Shown in pieces: positions 1-5,234 of a stretch of DNA of 6,730 nt. Under the pieces are notes generated by a model. The model was not told the origin of the DNA. It did not search any database and saw only the letters and a program-made list of their open reading frames with translations. The DNA is from Terrimesophilobacter sp036565765 (GTDB taxonomy: Bacteria; Actinomycetota; Actinomycetes; Actinomycetales; Microbacteriaceae), in the NCBI RefSeq assembly GCF_036565765.1, contig NZ_DATCXP010000041.1; one strand, given 5' to 3'. Made by a program: the position numbers and the translations under genes. Numbering within the stretch: the stretch's first letter is position 1; each line of letters starts with the position of its first letter.

Positions 1-63
1 CAGAAATGGCCCTCACCGCTATGCGCCGCGCGCCCAGGGAGCGGGCTCAGCCCGTCTTGGGCC

Positions 64-82
64 GGTCTCGACGGGCTCGACC
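64..82 (+). repeat. 19-bp intergenic repeat, copy 1
   Basis: The sequence GGTCTCGACGGGCTCGACC is an imperfect palindrome. Its reverse complement recurs at 189-207 with one difference. The pattern matches short dispersed intergenic repeats that I recall from Microbacteriaceae and related actinobacteria. Function is unknown; such elements can fold into hairpins in transcripts. Confidence 0.6.
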
Positions 83-117
83 GGAGACGGATCGGCGGGC
101 CTGGCCTCAGGCAACGT

Positions 118-207
118 CTCGGGTCGAGACCCCCACGCATCTCGGGTCGAGACCCCCACGCATCTCGGGTCGAGCCACACACGTCTCGGGTCGAGCCTGT
201 CGAGACC
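118..207. repeat. Small tandem array built on the intergenic repeat
   Basis: Four units begin with CTCGGGTCGAG at 118, 141, 164 and 185, giving periods of 23, 23 and 21 bases. The first two units (118-140 and 141-163) are identical over all 23 bases. The third diverges after the shared start. The fourth contains the full 19-bp element GGTCGAGCCTGTCGAGACC at 189-207, which is the inverted copy of the element at 64-82. The core of the first two units, GGTCGAGACC, equals the full element after loss of 9 bases between its two GTCGAG direct repeats, so slippage is a likely origin. There are too few units and no unique spacers for a CRISPR. Confidence 0.75.
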
Positions 208-216
208 CCAACGCGA

Positions 217-246
217 AAAGGCCCCGACCGTGAGGTCGGGGCCTTT
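217..246. terminator. Bidirectional intrinsic terminator
   Basis: A perfect 13-bp stem (217-229 with 234-246) closes on a GTGA loop. The arms are A/T at the base and G/C rich inside, with AAAGGCCCC on one side and GGGGCCTTT on the other. Both strands therefore show a GC stem ending in a short U run, as expected for a terminator shared by converging transcripts. On the minus strand it can stop transcripts from the lipoprotein gene at 312-1601. It may also serve a plus-strand gene ending to the left of the window. Confidence 0.85.
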
Positions 247-269
247 CGTCACTCGCGAAGATCTCGATC

Positions 270-306
270 CGATGTGTGGGGCGAGAGATACTCGCCCCAC
301 ACATCG
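270..306 (-). terminator. Long perfect hairpin after the lipoprotein gene
   Basis: Bases 270-285 pair perfectly with 291-306 over 16 bp around a 5-base loop (AGATA). It starts 5 bases beyond the stop codon of the minus-strand lipoprotein gene. There is no U run after the stem, so on its own it may act as a U-less terminator or as a 3' stabiliser of the mRNA, with the terminator at 217-246 ending transcription. The stem-loop is directly visible; its role is inferred. Confidence 0.75.
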
Positions 307-311
307 CTCGG

Positions 312-1601
312 TTACTTGTTGATGCGGGTGTGGTGGTTCGTTGCGTCGTACTGGAAGATACCGATGGTAGCTTCCGTCGGGTCGCCGACATCGTCGAACT
401 TGATGCCACCGGAGTAGCCGTCGTAGTCGACGACATCGCCGGCGTTGATGATGGTTGCGGCCGACTTGAAGTCGGTCGCCTTCTCACCGTTGCCGGACCC
501 ACCGGAGACCTCCTGCAGCTTGGCCGCGATGGCCTTGCCATCGGTCGAGTTCGCCGCGAGAGCAGCGAGCGCGAGCAGAACGACGGCGTCGTAGGACTCG
601 GCCGCGTAGTTCAGCGCGTCGCCCATGTCCTTGCCGTTGTTGGCTGCCGCGTAGGCGTCCTTCAAGCGCTGCACGAAATCGTCAGGAAGCACCGGGCCGG
701 GCTGAGTGCCCTTGGCACCGGTCATGACACCGGCCGGCAGGGCATCCTTGCCTTCGGTCCCGTACTGGGTGGTGTTTCCATCGACCAGGTACAGCTTGCT
801 CGTGTCGAAGCCGGCATCCTTCAAAGCGGGGATGATCGTCTTCGCCTCGTCGAAGCTGATCAACGCGATCGCGTCGGGCTTCTGCGCCATGACCGAGGTG
901 ATCTGCGCGGTGAAGTTGGTGTCGCCGGTGTTGAAGAACTCGGTGGCGACGACCTTGCCGCCGGCATCCGTGAACGTCTTGTCGGTGACCTTCTGCAGCC
1001 CGGTGCCGTAAGCGTCGTTGAGCGCGATGATGCCCAGCGTGGCGGCGCCGTCCTCCGCGATCAGGTTCCCGAGAACCTCACCCTGAAGAAGGTCGGACGG
1101 GGCGGTACGCCAGTACAGACCATCGTCCTTCCAGGTGGTGAAGTCCGGCGAGGTGTTCGCCGGGGAGAACAGGATCGTTCCGGAGCCGGTGACCTGGTCG
1201 ATGACGAGCTTCGAGACGCCGGATGCCGCAGCACCGATGATCGCGGAGACCTTCTTCGCCAGCAGGGTCGGAACCGTGGTCGCGTACGCCTTGTTGTCGG
1301 GGTCACCGGAGTCGCCGTACGTGACATCGACAGTGATGCCCATCTTCGCGTCGTTGATGTCCTTGACAGCGAGTGCGACACCAGCCTCTTCCGGCGGGCC
1401 GAGGAACGCGAGCGCTCCGGTCTGCGGAAGCAGGGTGCCGATGTTCAGAGTCAGGTTCTTGGTCGGGCCTGCCGGCTTTTCGGGTGTCGTCGGGGCGCAG
1501 CCGCTGAGGACCAGCGCTCCAACGCCGATCATGGCGAGACCACTGAGAATCGACTTCACATTATTAGAGCGGGAGGCCTTGGCCTTCGCGAATACGCTCA
1601 T
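312..1601 (-). CDS. ABC transporter substrate-binding lipoprotein, Leu/Ile/Val-binding type (paralogue 1)
   Basis: This 429-residue protein is a type I periplasmic binding protein of the Peripla_BP_6 (LivJ-like) family. It should be anchored outside the membrane and deliver an amino acid, amide or related solute to an ABC importer. The signal peptide ends in the lipobox LVLSGC, with lipid-modified Cys35. Family landmarks follow: IGTLLPQTG (54-62), the segment around IGAAAS (122-127), FSPANT (145-150) and RTAPSDLLQG (165-174). Near the C-terminus come DYDGYSGG and a closing GIFQYDA. The start is secured by AAGGAG five bases before the ATG. It lies 206 bases downstream of a paralogue on the same strand and no permease or ATPase gene is present. 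A Cys pair seen in the paralogue is replaced by Ala375 and Ala381. The IGP motif usual in the family is IGA here. The substrate cannot be read from sequence. Confidence 0.9.
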   Translation of the reverse strand: MSVFAKAKASRSNNVKSILSGLAMIGVGALVLSGCAPTTPEKPAGPTKNLTLNIGTLLPQTGALAFLGPPEEAGVALAVKDINDAKMGITVDVTYGDSGDPDNKAYATTVPTLLAKKVSAIIGAAASGVSKLVIDQVTGSGTILFSPANTSPDFTTWKDDGLYWRTAPSDLLQGEVLGNLIAEDGAATLGIIALNDAYGTGLQKVTDKTFTDAGGKVVATEFFNTGDTNFTAQITSVMAQKPDAIALISFDEAKTIIPALKDAGFDTSKLYLVDGNTTQYGTEGKDALPAGVMTGAKGTQPGPVLPDDFVQRLKDAYAAANNGKDMGDALNYAAESYDAVVLLALAALAANSTDGKAIAAKLQEVSGGSGNGEKATDFKSAATIINAGDVVDYDGYSGGIKFDDVGDPTEATIGIFQYDATNHHTRINK

Positions 1602-1696
1602 GTTGCTCCTTGCGTTTCGAGTGTGCTGACACGACAGAATTGCACTGCCGTTGGGGTAAGGCTATTGACTATCGGCGGCGAACACCACAACTCCGG

Positions 1697-1738
1697 GTTA
1701 CAGCCCGGTAACACGGCGGAATCGTTACCTTTCGTGAC
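1697..1738 (-). promoter_or_regulatory. Inverted-repeat cluster upstream of lipoprotein gene 1, GlnR-box-like
   Basis: On the minus strand this reads GTCAC-N5-GTAAC followed by GTTAC-N6-GTAAC (the latter at 1697-1712). The second dyad fits the actinobacterial GlnR pattern GTnAC-n6-GnAAC, which suggests nitrogen control of an amino-acid-type binding protein. It lies about 95 bases before the ATG. I see no convincing -35/-10 pair between it and the gene. The dyads are seen directly; the regulator is inferred, and another repressor or chance remains possible. Confidence 0.4.
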
Positions 1739-1744
1739 CTGAAT

Positions 1745-1762
1745 TACCCCCAATTAGGGGTA
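1745..1762. promoter_or_regulatory. Near-palindrome TACCCC-N6-GGGGTA
   Basis: An 18-base dyad with perfect 6-base arms surrounds a CAATTA centre, itself nearly symmetric around AATT. It sits 45 bases past the stop of the upstream lipoprotein gene and about 145 bases before the next start. It could be an operator, or a weak terminator hairpin for the upstream gene (minus strand continues AATTC, not a U run). Its symmetry down to the centre favours a protein-binding site slightly. Confidence 0.4.
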
Positions 1763-1807
1763 GAAGGGGCGAAGGACAACTGATTCCGCAGCCCGCGGCC
1801 TTCGGTC

Positions 1808-3061
1808 TCAACCCGCTGTCGCGCTCCCCACGAGCTTGTACTTGTTGTTCGCGTCGTAGCGATACAGCCCATACTGCACCGGATGGGGGTCGCCCGCCTT
1901 GTCCAGTGTGAGCGGCCCTGAGATGCCGTCGTAGTCGATATCGGACCGGGTCTTCAGCACGTCGAGGCACTCCCCGAAACTCGTGCACTTGATTCCAGAG
2001 CTCGCAACGCTGCGCAGGGTCCTCGCCACGGCGTCTCCGCTGTCATCGCCGGCGACGATCGCCGCGAGCGCGGCCAGGATCGTCGCGTCGTACGCCTCCG
2101 CCGAGTACCGGAAGTCGGTGACCGAAGGGTCGGCGCTTTTCACGCGCTTCGTGAACGCGGCATCCGGGGTCGCCCCGTCGAGAATGCCGTTCACGTCCTT
2201 GAGTGTTCCCGCCGGGAGCGCCTGCGAGTAGTCGGCGAGGTTCTGGCTGGTGAGCCACAACTTCGACCCGGCCAGACCTGCCTTCGCGAGACCCGCGATG
2301 ATGGCCTTGTTCTTCGTCATCGCGCTGAACGGGCTCACGAGCACGACGACCGACGGCTCGGCCTCCTTGAGCGCGGAGACGATCTTGTCGACGTCGCCGG
2401 TCGTCGCCGTGAACGCCTCGCTCGCGACGAGCTTGCCCTTGACCGCCTTGAGCCCGCTCGTGAGCGAGTCGAGAACGGCCTTGCCCGCGACATCCGAGAA
2501 GTAGACGATCGCGGCCTTCCCGCCCTTGCCGGCGATCTCGGCGAGCGCACTGCCCTGAAGCGCGGCGGAGGGGATCGTGCGGAACAGATAGCCGTTGTCG
2601 TTCAGCGCGCTCAGCGCCGGGTCGGTCGCCGACGGCGAGATCATCGTGACGCGCGAGTCGACGATGGCCGGCAGCAGGCGCTCGGCGAGGACCGACGACG
2701 ACGGTCCGATCACGACGTCGACCTTCTTCTCCAGCAGGTTGGCGAGCGAGGTCTCCGCCTTGGTGGATCCGGCATCGCCGGAGTCGCGATGGAAGACCTC
2801 GACCGGCTTCCCGTTCACGCCACCCGCTTCGTTGATCTCGCGGATGGCGAGCTCGACACCGGCATCCTGAGCCTTCGCGATGAACGCGGTCGACCCGGTC
2901 GTCGGGAACAGGGTGCCGATCCTCAGCACGCCGTCGCCGGTGGGCGCGGCCGTCTCGCTCGGGGTGGGCGTCGGAACCGGCATCGGCTCCGGGGTGCACC
3001 CCACGAGGCCGAGGCTCAGCGCGCCCGCCACGACCGCCGCGAGGGCACGTGAGCGCAGCAT
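1808..3061 (-). CDS. ABC transporter substrate-binding lipoprotein, Leu/Ile/Val-binding type (paralogue 2)
   Basis: This 417-residue protein is a LivJ-like type I periplasmic binding protein. Its signal peptide ends in the lipobox GLVGC with Cys22, followed by a Pro/Thr-rich linker (about 23-41) that would tether the domain to the membrane. Family landmarks are IGTLFPTTG (48-56), IGPSSS (118-123), ISPSAT (141-146) and RTIPSAALQG (161-170). The segment KCTSFGEC holds Cys359 and Cys365, probably a disulfide, followed by DYDGISGP. The start has AAAGGA seven bases before the ATG. The gap to rarD upstream is 46 bases with no clear promoter, so the two may share a transcript. Similarity to the next gene downstream shows an old tandem duplication or recruitment. 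The substrate is unknown; branched-chain amino acids, amides or urea are all seen in this family. Confidence 0.9.
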   Translation of the reverse strand: MLRSRALAAVVAGALSLGLVGCTPEPMPVPTPTPSETAAPTGDGVLRIGTLFPTTGSTAFIAKAQDAGVELAIREINEAGGVNGKPVEVFHRDSGDAGSTKAETSLANLLEKKVDVVIGPSSSVLAERLLPAIVDSRVTMISPSATDPALSALNDNGYLFRTIPSAALQGSALAEIAGKGGKAAIVYFSDVAGKAVLDSLTSGLKAVKGKLVASEAFTATTGDVDKIVSALKEAEPSVVVLVSPFSAMTKNKAIIAGLAKAGLAGSKLWLTSQNLADYSQALPAGTLKDVNGILDGATPDAAFTKRVKSADPSVTDFRYSAEAYDATILAALAAIVAGDDSGDAVARTLRSVASSGIKCTSFGECLDVLKTRSDIDYDGISGPLTLDKAGDPHPVQYGLYRYDANNKYKLVGSATAG

Positions 3062-3107
3062 GGACGGTCCTTTCGCGGGGGCGGTACTCAGGAAGAATAC
3101 CGAAGCA

Positions 3108-4058
3108 TCACCCCGGGAGCGGTAAGGCGCGACGCGCAGCTCTCCCGTGGGCGACCATGTCGACGCTGAGGATCACGAGGGCGATCCAGACGAGTCCGAA
3201 CCCGATCCAGCGCTCGGGCGGCATCGCCTCGTGCATCACGAAGGTGCCGAACAGCAGCTGCAGGACCGGGGTCATGTACTGGATGAGCCCCATGTACACG
3301 AGCGGGAGCCGCCGCGCCGCCGCGGCGAAGAGAAGGAGCGGGACGGCCGTGATGATGCCGGACAGCACGAGCAGGATCGTGTTGATCGGGCCGGCGTTCC
3401 CGAGCACGATGCCTGAGGTCGCCCCCACGAACACGAGCTGTGCGACGGCGACCGGAATGAGCCAGGCGGTCTCGATGGTGAGACCGGTCACCGCATCCAC
3501 TCGCGGGCCGACGCGTTTCTTGATGAGCCCGTACAGGCCGAACGAGAATGCCAGCGAGAGCGAGATCCAGGGGAAGACCCCATAGTTGACCGCGAGGACG
3601 AGAACCGCGATCGCACTCACCCCGACGGCCGCCCACTGGGCGGCGCGCAACCGCTCCCGCAGCAGGATGACCCCGAGCAGCACCGTCACGATCGGGTTGA
3701 TGAAGTAGCCGAGGGCGGCCTCGTTGACCTGGCCGTTGAGGGTCGCGAAGACGTACACCTGCCAGTTCACGAAGATGAGTGCGGCGGCGAGGCCCAGGTT
3801 CATGAGCACCCTGGTCTGCTTCACGACCGCCACGAGGATCGACCACTTGCGATTGACGGTGATGACGAGCGCGCAGAACACGAGCGAGAACAGGATGCGG
3901 CAGGCGACGATCTCGATCGGTCCGGCCGGGGCGAGGATGAGGAAGTAGGCGGGCAGGAAGCCCCACAGGGCATACGCGCTGATCGCGAAGAACATGCCGG
4001 AACGTTGGTGAGCCGCCGCACTCGCGGTGAAAGTGGGTTCCGGCATCCTTGGGCTCAC
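3108..4058 (-). CDS. rarD: RarD/EamA family transporter
   Basis: This 316-residue integral membrane protein has about ten hydrophobic segments and belongs to the drug/metabolite transporter superfamily, RarD branch. Visible RarD hallmarks are AYALWGFLPAYF (28-39), NWQVY (98-102), LGYFINP (116-122), ERL (135-137) and QYMTP (260-264). EamA transporters usually export metabolites. RarD proteins were named from chloramphenicol sensitivity, but the transported compound here is not known. I chose the GTG at 4058 because AAAGGA lies just upstream, though with short spacing; the ATG four codons later is the alternative. It begins 75 bases after groES, and only 31 bases past the groES hairpin. Its promoter must therefore lie in or near that hairpin, or it is expressed by read-through. 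The next gene follows after 46 bases. Confidence 0.9.
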   Translation of the reverse strand: MSPRMPEPTFTASAAAHQRSGMFFAISAYALWGFLPAYFLILAPAGPIEIVACRILFSLVFCALVITVNRKWSILVAVVKQTRVLMNLGLAAALIFVNWQVYVFATLNGQVNEAALGYFINPIVTVLLGVILLRERLRAAQWAAVGVSAIAVLVLAVNYGVFPWISLSLAFSFGLYGLIKKRVGPRVDAVTGLTIETAWLIPVAVAQLVFVGATSGIVLGNAGPINTILLVLSGIITAVPLLLFAAAARRLPLVYMGLIQYMTPVLQLLFGTFVMHEAMPPERWIGFGLVWIALVILSVDMVAHGRAARRALPLPG

Positions 4059-4089
4059 AGTTCCTTTGCTTCAGTCAGGAACAACGATA

Positions 4090-4120
4090 ATGGCCCGCCC
4101 GTTCATGCCGGGCGGGCCAT
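4090..4120 (-). terminator. groES terminator hairpin
   Basis: A perfect 12-bp stem (4090-4101 with 4109-4120), almost all G/C, closes on a 7-base loop 13 bases after the groES stop. On the minus strand the stem is followed by TATCGTTGTT, a broken U-rich tail, so termination may be partial. It separates groES from rarD. Confidence 0.75.
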
Positions 4121-4133
4121 CACAGTTCGTGGT

Positions 4134-4430
4134 TTAGCGAACGACCACGGCGAGCACGTCGCGCGCGGAGAGCACGAGCAGGTCGTCGCCGCCGTACTTG
4201 ACCTCTGTGCCGCCGTACTTGGAGTAGATGACCTTGTCGCCTACGGCGATGTCGAGCGGAACGCGGTTGCCGTTGTCGTCGATGCGACCGGGGCCGACCG
4301 CGAGAACCTCGCCCTCCTGGGGCTTCTCCTTCGCGGTGTCAGGGATGACCAGACCGGAAGCAGTGACCTGCTCGGCCTCGACCTGCTTGATGACAATGCG
4401 ATCCTCGAGCGGCTTGATGGACACCGACAC
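4134..4430 (-). CDS. groES: Co-chaperonin GroES (Cpn10)
   Basis: GroES forms the seven-subunit lid that caps GroEL during cytoplasmic protein folding. The 98-residue product has the usual length. It begins MSVSIKPLEDRIVIKQ and shows the mobile loop (about 17-34) with the hydrophobic GroEL-contact triplet L27-V28-I29, then PQEGEVLAVGPG and the C-terminal IYSKYGGTEVKYGG. I chose the GTG at 4430: AGAAGAGG lies six bases before it and the protein then starts where the family starts. A GTG at 4451 would add seven residues including the ribosome binding site. Two CIRCE operators and a promoter lie upstream, so HrcA should repress it until heat shock. groEL does not follow; the next gene is rarD after a hairpin, so groES appears to be transcribed mainly alone. 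Confidence 0.97.
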   Translation of the reverse strand: MSVSIKPLEDRIVIKQVEAEQVTASGLVIPDTAKEKPQEGEVLAVGPGRIDDNGNRVPLDIAVGDKVIYSKYGGTEVKYGGDDLLVLSARDVLAVVVR

Positions 4431-4470
4431 GGTTGACCTCTTCTTTCTCACACTTGAAAAATTCTTGGGG

Positions 4471-4497
4471 TTAGCACACTCCCCTTGAGAGTGCCAG
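4471..4497 (-). promoter_or_regulatory. CIRCE operator, proximal to groES
   Basis: This 27-base element has the CIRCE 9-9-9 layout. On the plus strand the left arm TTAGCACAC matches TTAGCACTC at 8 of 9 positions, and the right arm GAGTGCCAG matches GAGTGCTAA at 7 of 9. It overlaps the predicted transcription start, where HrcA binding would block initiation. The arms pair imperfectly, so it is the weaker of the two copies. Confidence 0.8.
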
Positions 4498-4501
4498 ATC
4501 T

Positions 4502-4531
4502 ACTGTACTCGGCCTGCTGGCACTCTTGCAA
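4502..4531 (-). promoter_or_regulatory. groES promoter
   Basis: On the minus strand TTGCAA (4526-4531) and TACAGT (4502-4507) are 18 bases apart and resemble a housekeeping-sigma -35/-10 pair. Transcription would start near 4495, giving a leader of about 65 bases. The -35 lies in the spacer of the distal CIRCE and the start lies in the proximal one, which supports the assignment. Confidence 0.65.
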
Positions 4532-4543
4532 CGTGAGTGCCAA
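4517..4543 (-). promoter_or_regulatory. CIRCE operator, distal to groES
   Basis: Arms CTGGCACTC and GAGTGCCAA flank exactly nine bases; they match the CIRCE consensus at 7 and 8 of 9 positions and each other at 8 of 9. This is the HrcA binding site. It covers the -35 hexamer, and its centre is 46 bases from that of the proximal copy. Confidence 0.88.
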
Positions 4544-4706
4544 TCTGCACCGTCGACCCGGCCCTGCGGACCCCGATGAGCACTCCGCTGCGCCGTGTTC
4601 CTCGGGGAGCAGCAACCGCCGCAACACCGTACGATGTCGCGGAAGGGTTCGCCGCGTCCCCATCGCAGTGGACGAACGTCGATGCGGCCCTGAAGGGATG
4701 AAAGAC

Positions 4707-5186
4707 ATGCACCATGATGAGACGAATCCGACCGTCGCGGACCTCGGTTTCCTGCGCAGGGCAGTGGAGCTCGCCGCCAGGGCCAAGGCATCGGGAAACC
4801 CGCCGTTCGGCGCCCTCCTCGTGGGTGCGGATGGCGAGATCCTCGCCGAGATGACCAATTCGACCGTCACGGATGACGACGTCAGCGCACATCCGGAGCT
4901 GAAGCTGGCAGTGTGGGCGGCGAAGCATCTCACGAAGGACCAGGCGAGGACTACCACGCTGTACACGAGCGCGGAGAACTGCGCCATGTGTTCCGGGGGC
5001 TTCGTTCTGGCCGGGCTGGGACGGCTGGTGTTCGCCGTGTCCGCCGAGCAGGCCGGGGAAGCGCGCGGAACTCCGAGCACCTCGCTTCGGATTTCAGCCG
5101 AGGAGGCACTCGGGCGTGCGCACTATCCCGTGGTGGTGATCGGCCCTGCCCTCGTCGAGGAGGGCCTGGTCGTCCACCGCCCCTAG
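4707..5186 (+). CDS. Nucleoside/nucleobase deaminase family protein (CDA fold)
   Basis: This protein of 159 residues belongs to the zinc-dependent cytidine/deoxycytidylate deaminase fold, in the group that includes guanine deaminase and tRNA adenosine deaminase. The expected enzyme role is hydrolytic removal of an amino group from a base; the substrate is not evident. Residues H62-P63-E64 form the HxE motif (zinc-binding His, catalytic Glu). C92-A93-M94-C95 supplies the two zinc-binding cysteines. Upstream, NPPFGALLV (31-39) is the typical substrate-pocket segment. Position 91 is Asn where most relatives have Pro before the first Cys. I chose the ATG at 4707, with GAAGGG nine bases upstream; ATG 4698 is too close to that site. 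The 163-base gap to the distal CIRCE shows no convincing promoter, apart from a possible -10 TACGAT at 4630-4635. It is divergent from groES. Confidence 0.85.
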   Translation: MHHDETNPTVADLGFLRRAVELAARAKASGNPPFGALLVGADGEILAEMTNSTVTDDDVSAHPELKLAVWAAKHLTKDQARTTTLYTSAENCAMCSGGFVLAGLGRLVFAVSAEQAGEARGTPSTSLRISAEEALGRAHYPVVVIGPALVEEGLVVHRP

Positions 5187-5187
5187 A

Positions 5188-5206
5188 CCGGCACCCTGGG
5201 TGCCGG
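5188..5206 (+). other. Short hairpin between deaminase and methyltransferase genes
   Basis: CCGGCACC and GGTGCCGG form a perfect 8-bp stem with a 3-base loop, one base after the deaminase stop codon. No U run follows. It could be a weak terminator or an mRNA processing/stability element; the methyltransferase start lies 28 bases further on, so the two genes may still share a transcript. Confidence 0.55.
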
Positions 5207-5234
5207 ATCGCCCCATTGGCAGCAGAATGGAGCG

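Larger units (their letters stand above)
1..216. other. Non-coding stretch with intergenic repeats
   Basis: I see no gene that can be supported here. Short open frames exist on both strands, but they run through the repeats, have no convincing ribosome binding site and resemble no family. Their translations carry phrases such as VEPVET, which come from reading the intergenic repeat and are a known source of false gene calls in related genomes. The last bases of a gene entering from the left cannot be excluded for roughly the first 60 bases. Confidence 0.6.

Noticed and set aside
118..207. Possible CRISPR array
   Set aside because: Units follow each other without unique spacers of regular size, there are only four, and no cas gene is near. 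A tandem repeat fits better.
19..300. 93-residue minus-strand open frame at the left end
   Set aside because: It runs through the terminator, the tandem array and the intergenic repeat, and its protein sequence is just the repeat translated.
276..1742. 488-residue plus-strand open frame opposite the first lipoprotein gene
   Set aside because: It is an antisense frame kept open by high GC content; it has no family resemblance and no ribosome binding site, while the minus-strand frame has a signal peptide, lipobox, domain motifs and a good AAGGAG.
4431..4451. Longer GroES starting at the GTG at 4451
   Set aside because: The extra residues (MRKKRST) are the translated ribosome binding site region; the family start fits the GTG at 4430.
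4485..4706. N-terminal extension of the deaminase to an ATG at 4485
   Set aside because: It would place the start inside the proximal CIRCE and add 74 residues without family resemblance; the ATG at 4707 has its own ribosome binding site.
4884..4901. Deaminase judged inactive because HAE reads HPE
   Set aside because: The zinc motif requires HxE only, and I recall HPE followed by LKLA in related actinobacterial deaminases; both cysteines and the glutamate are present.
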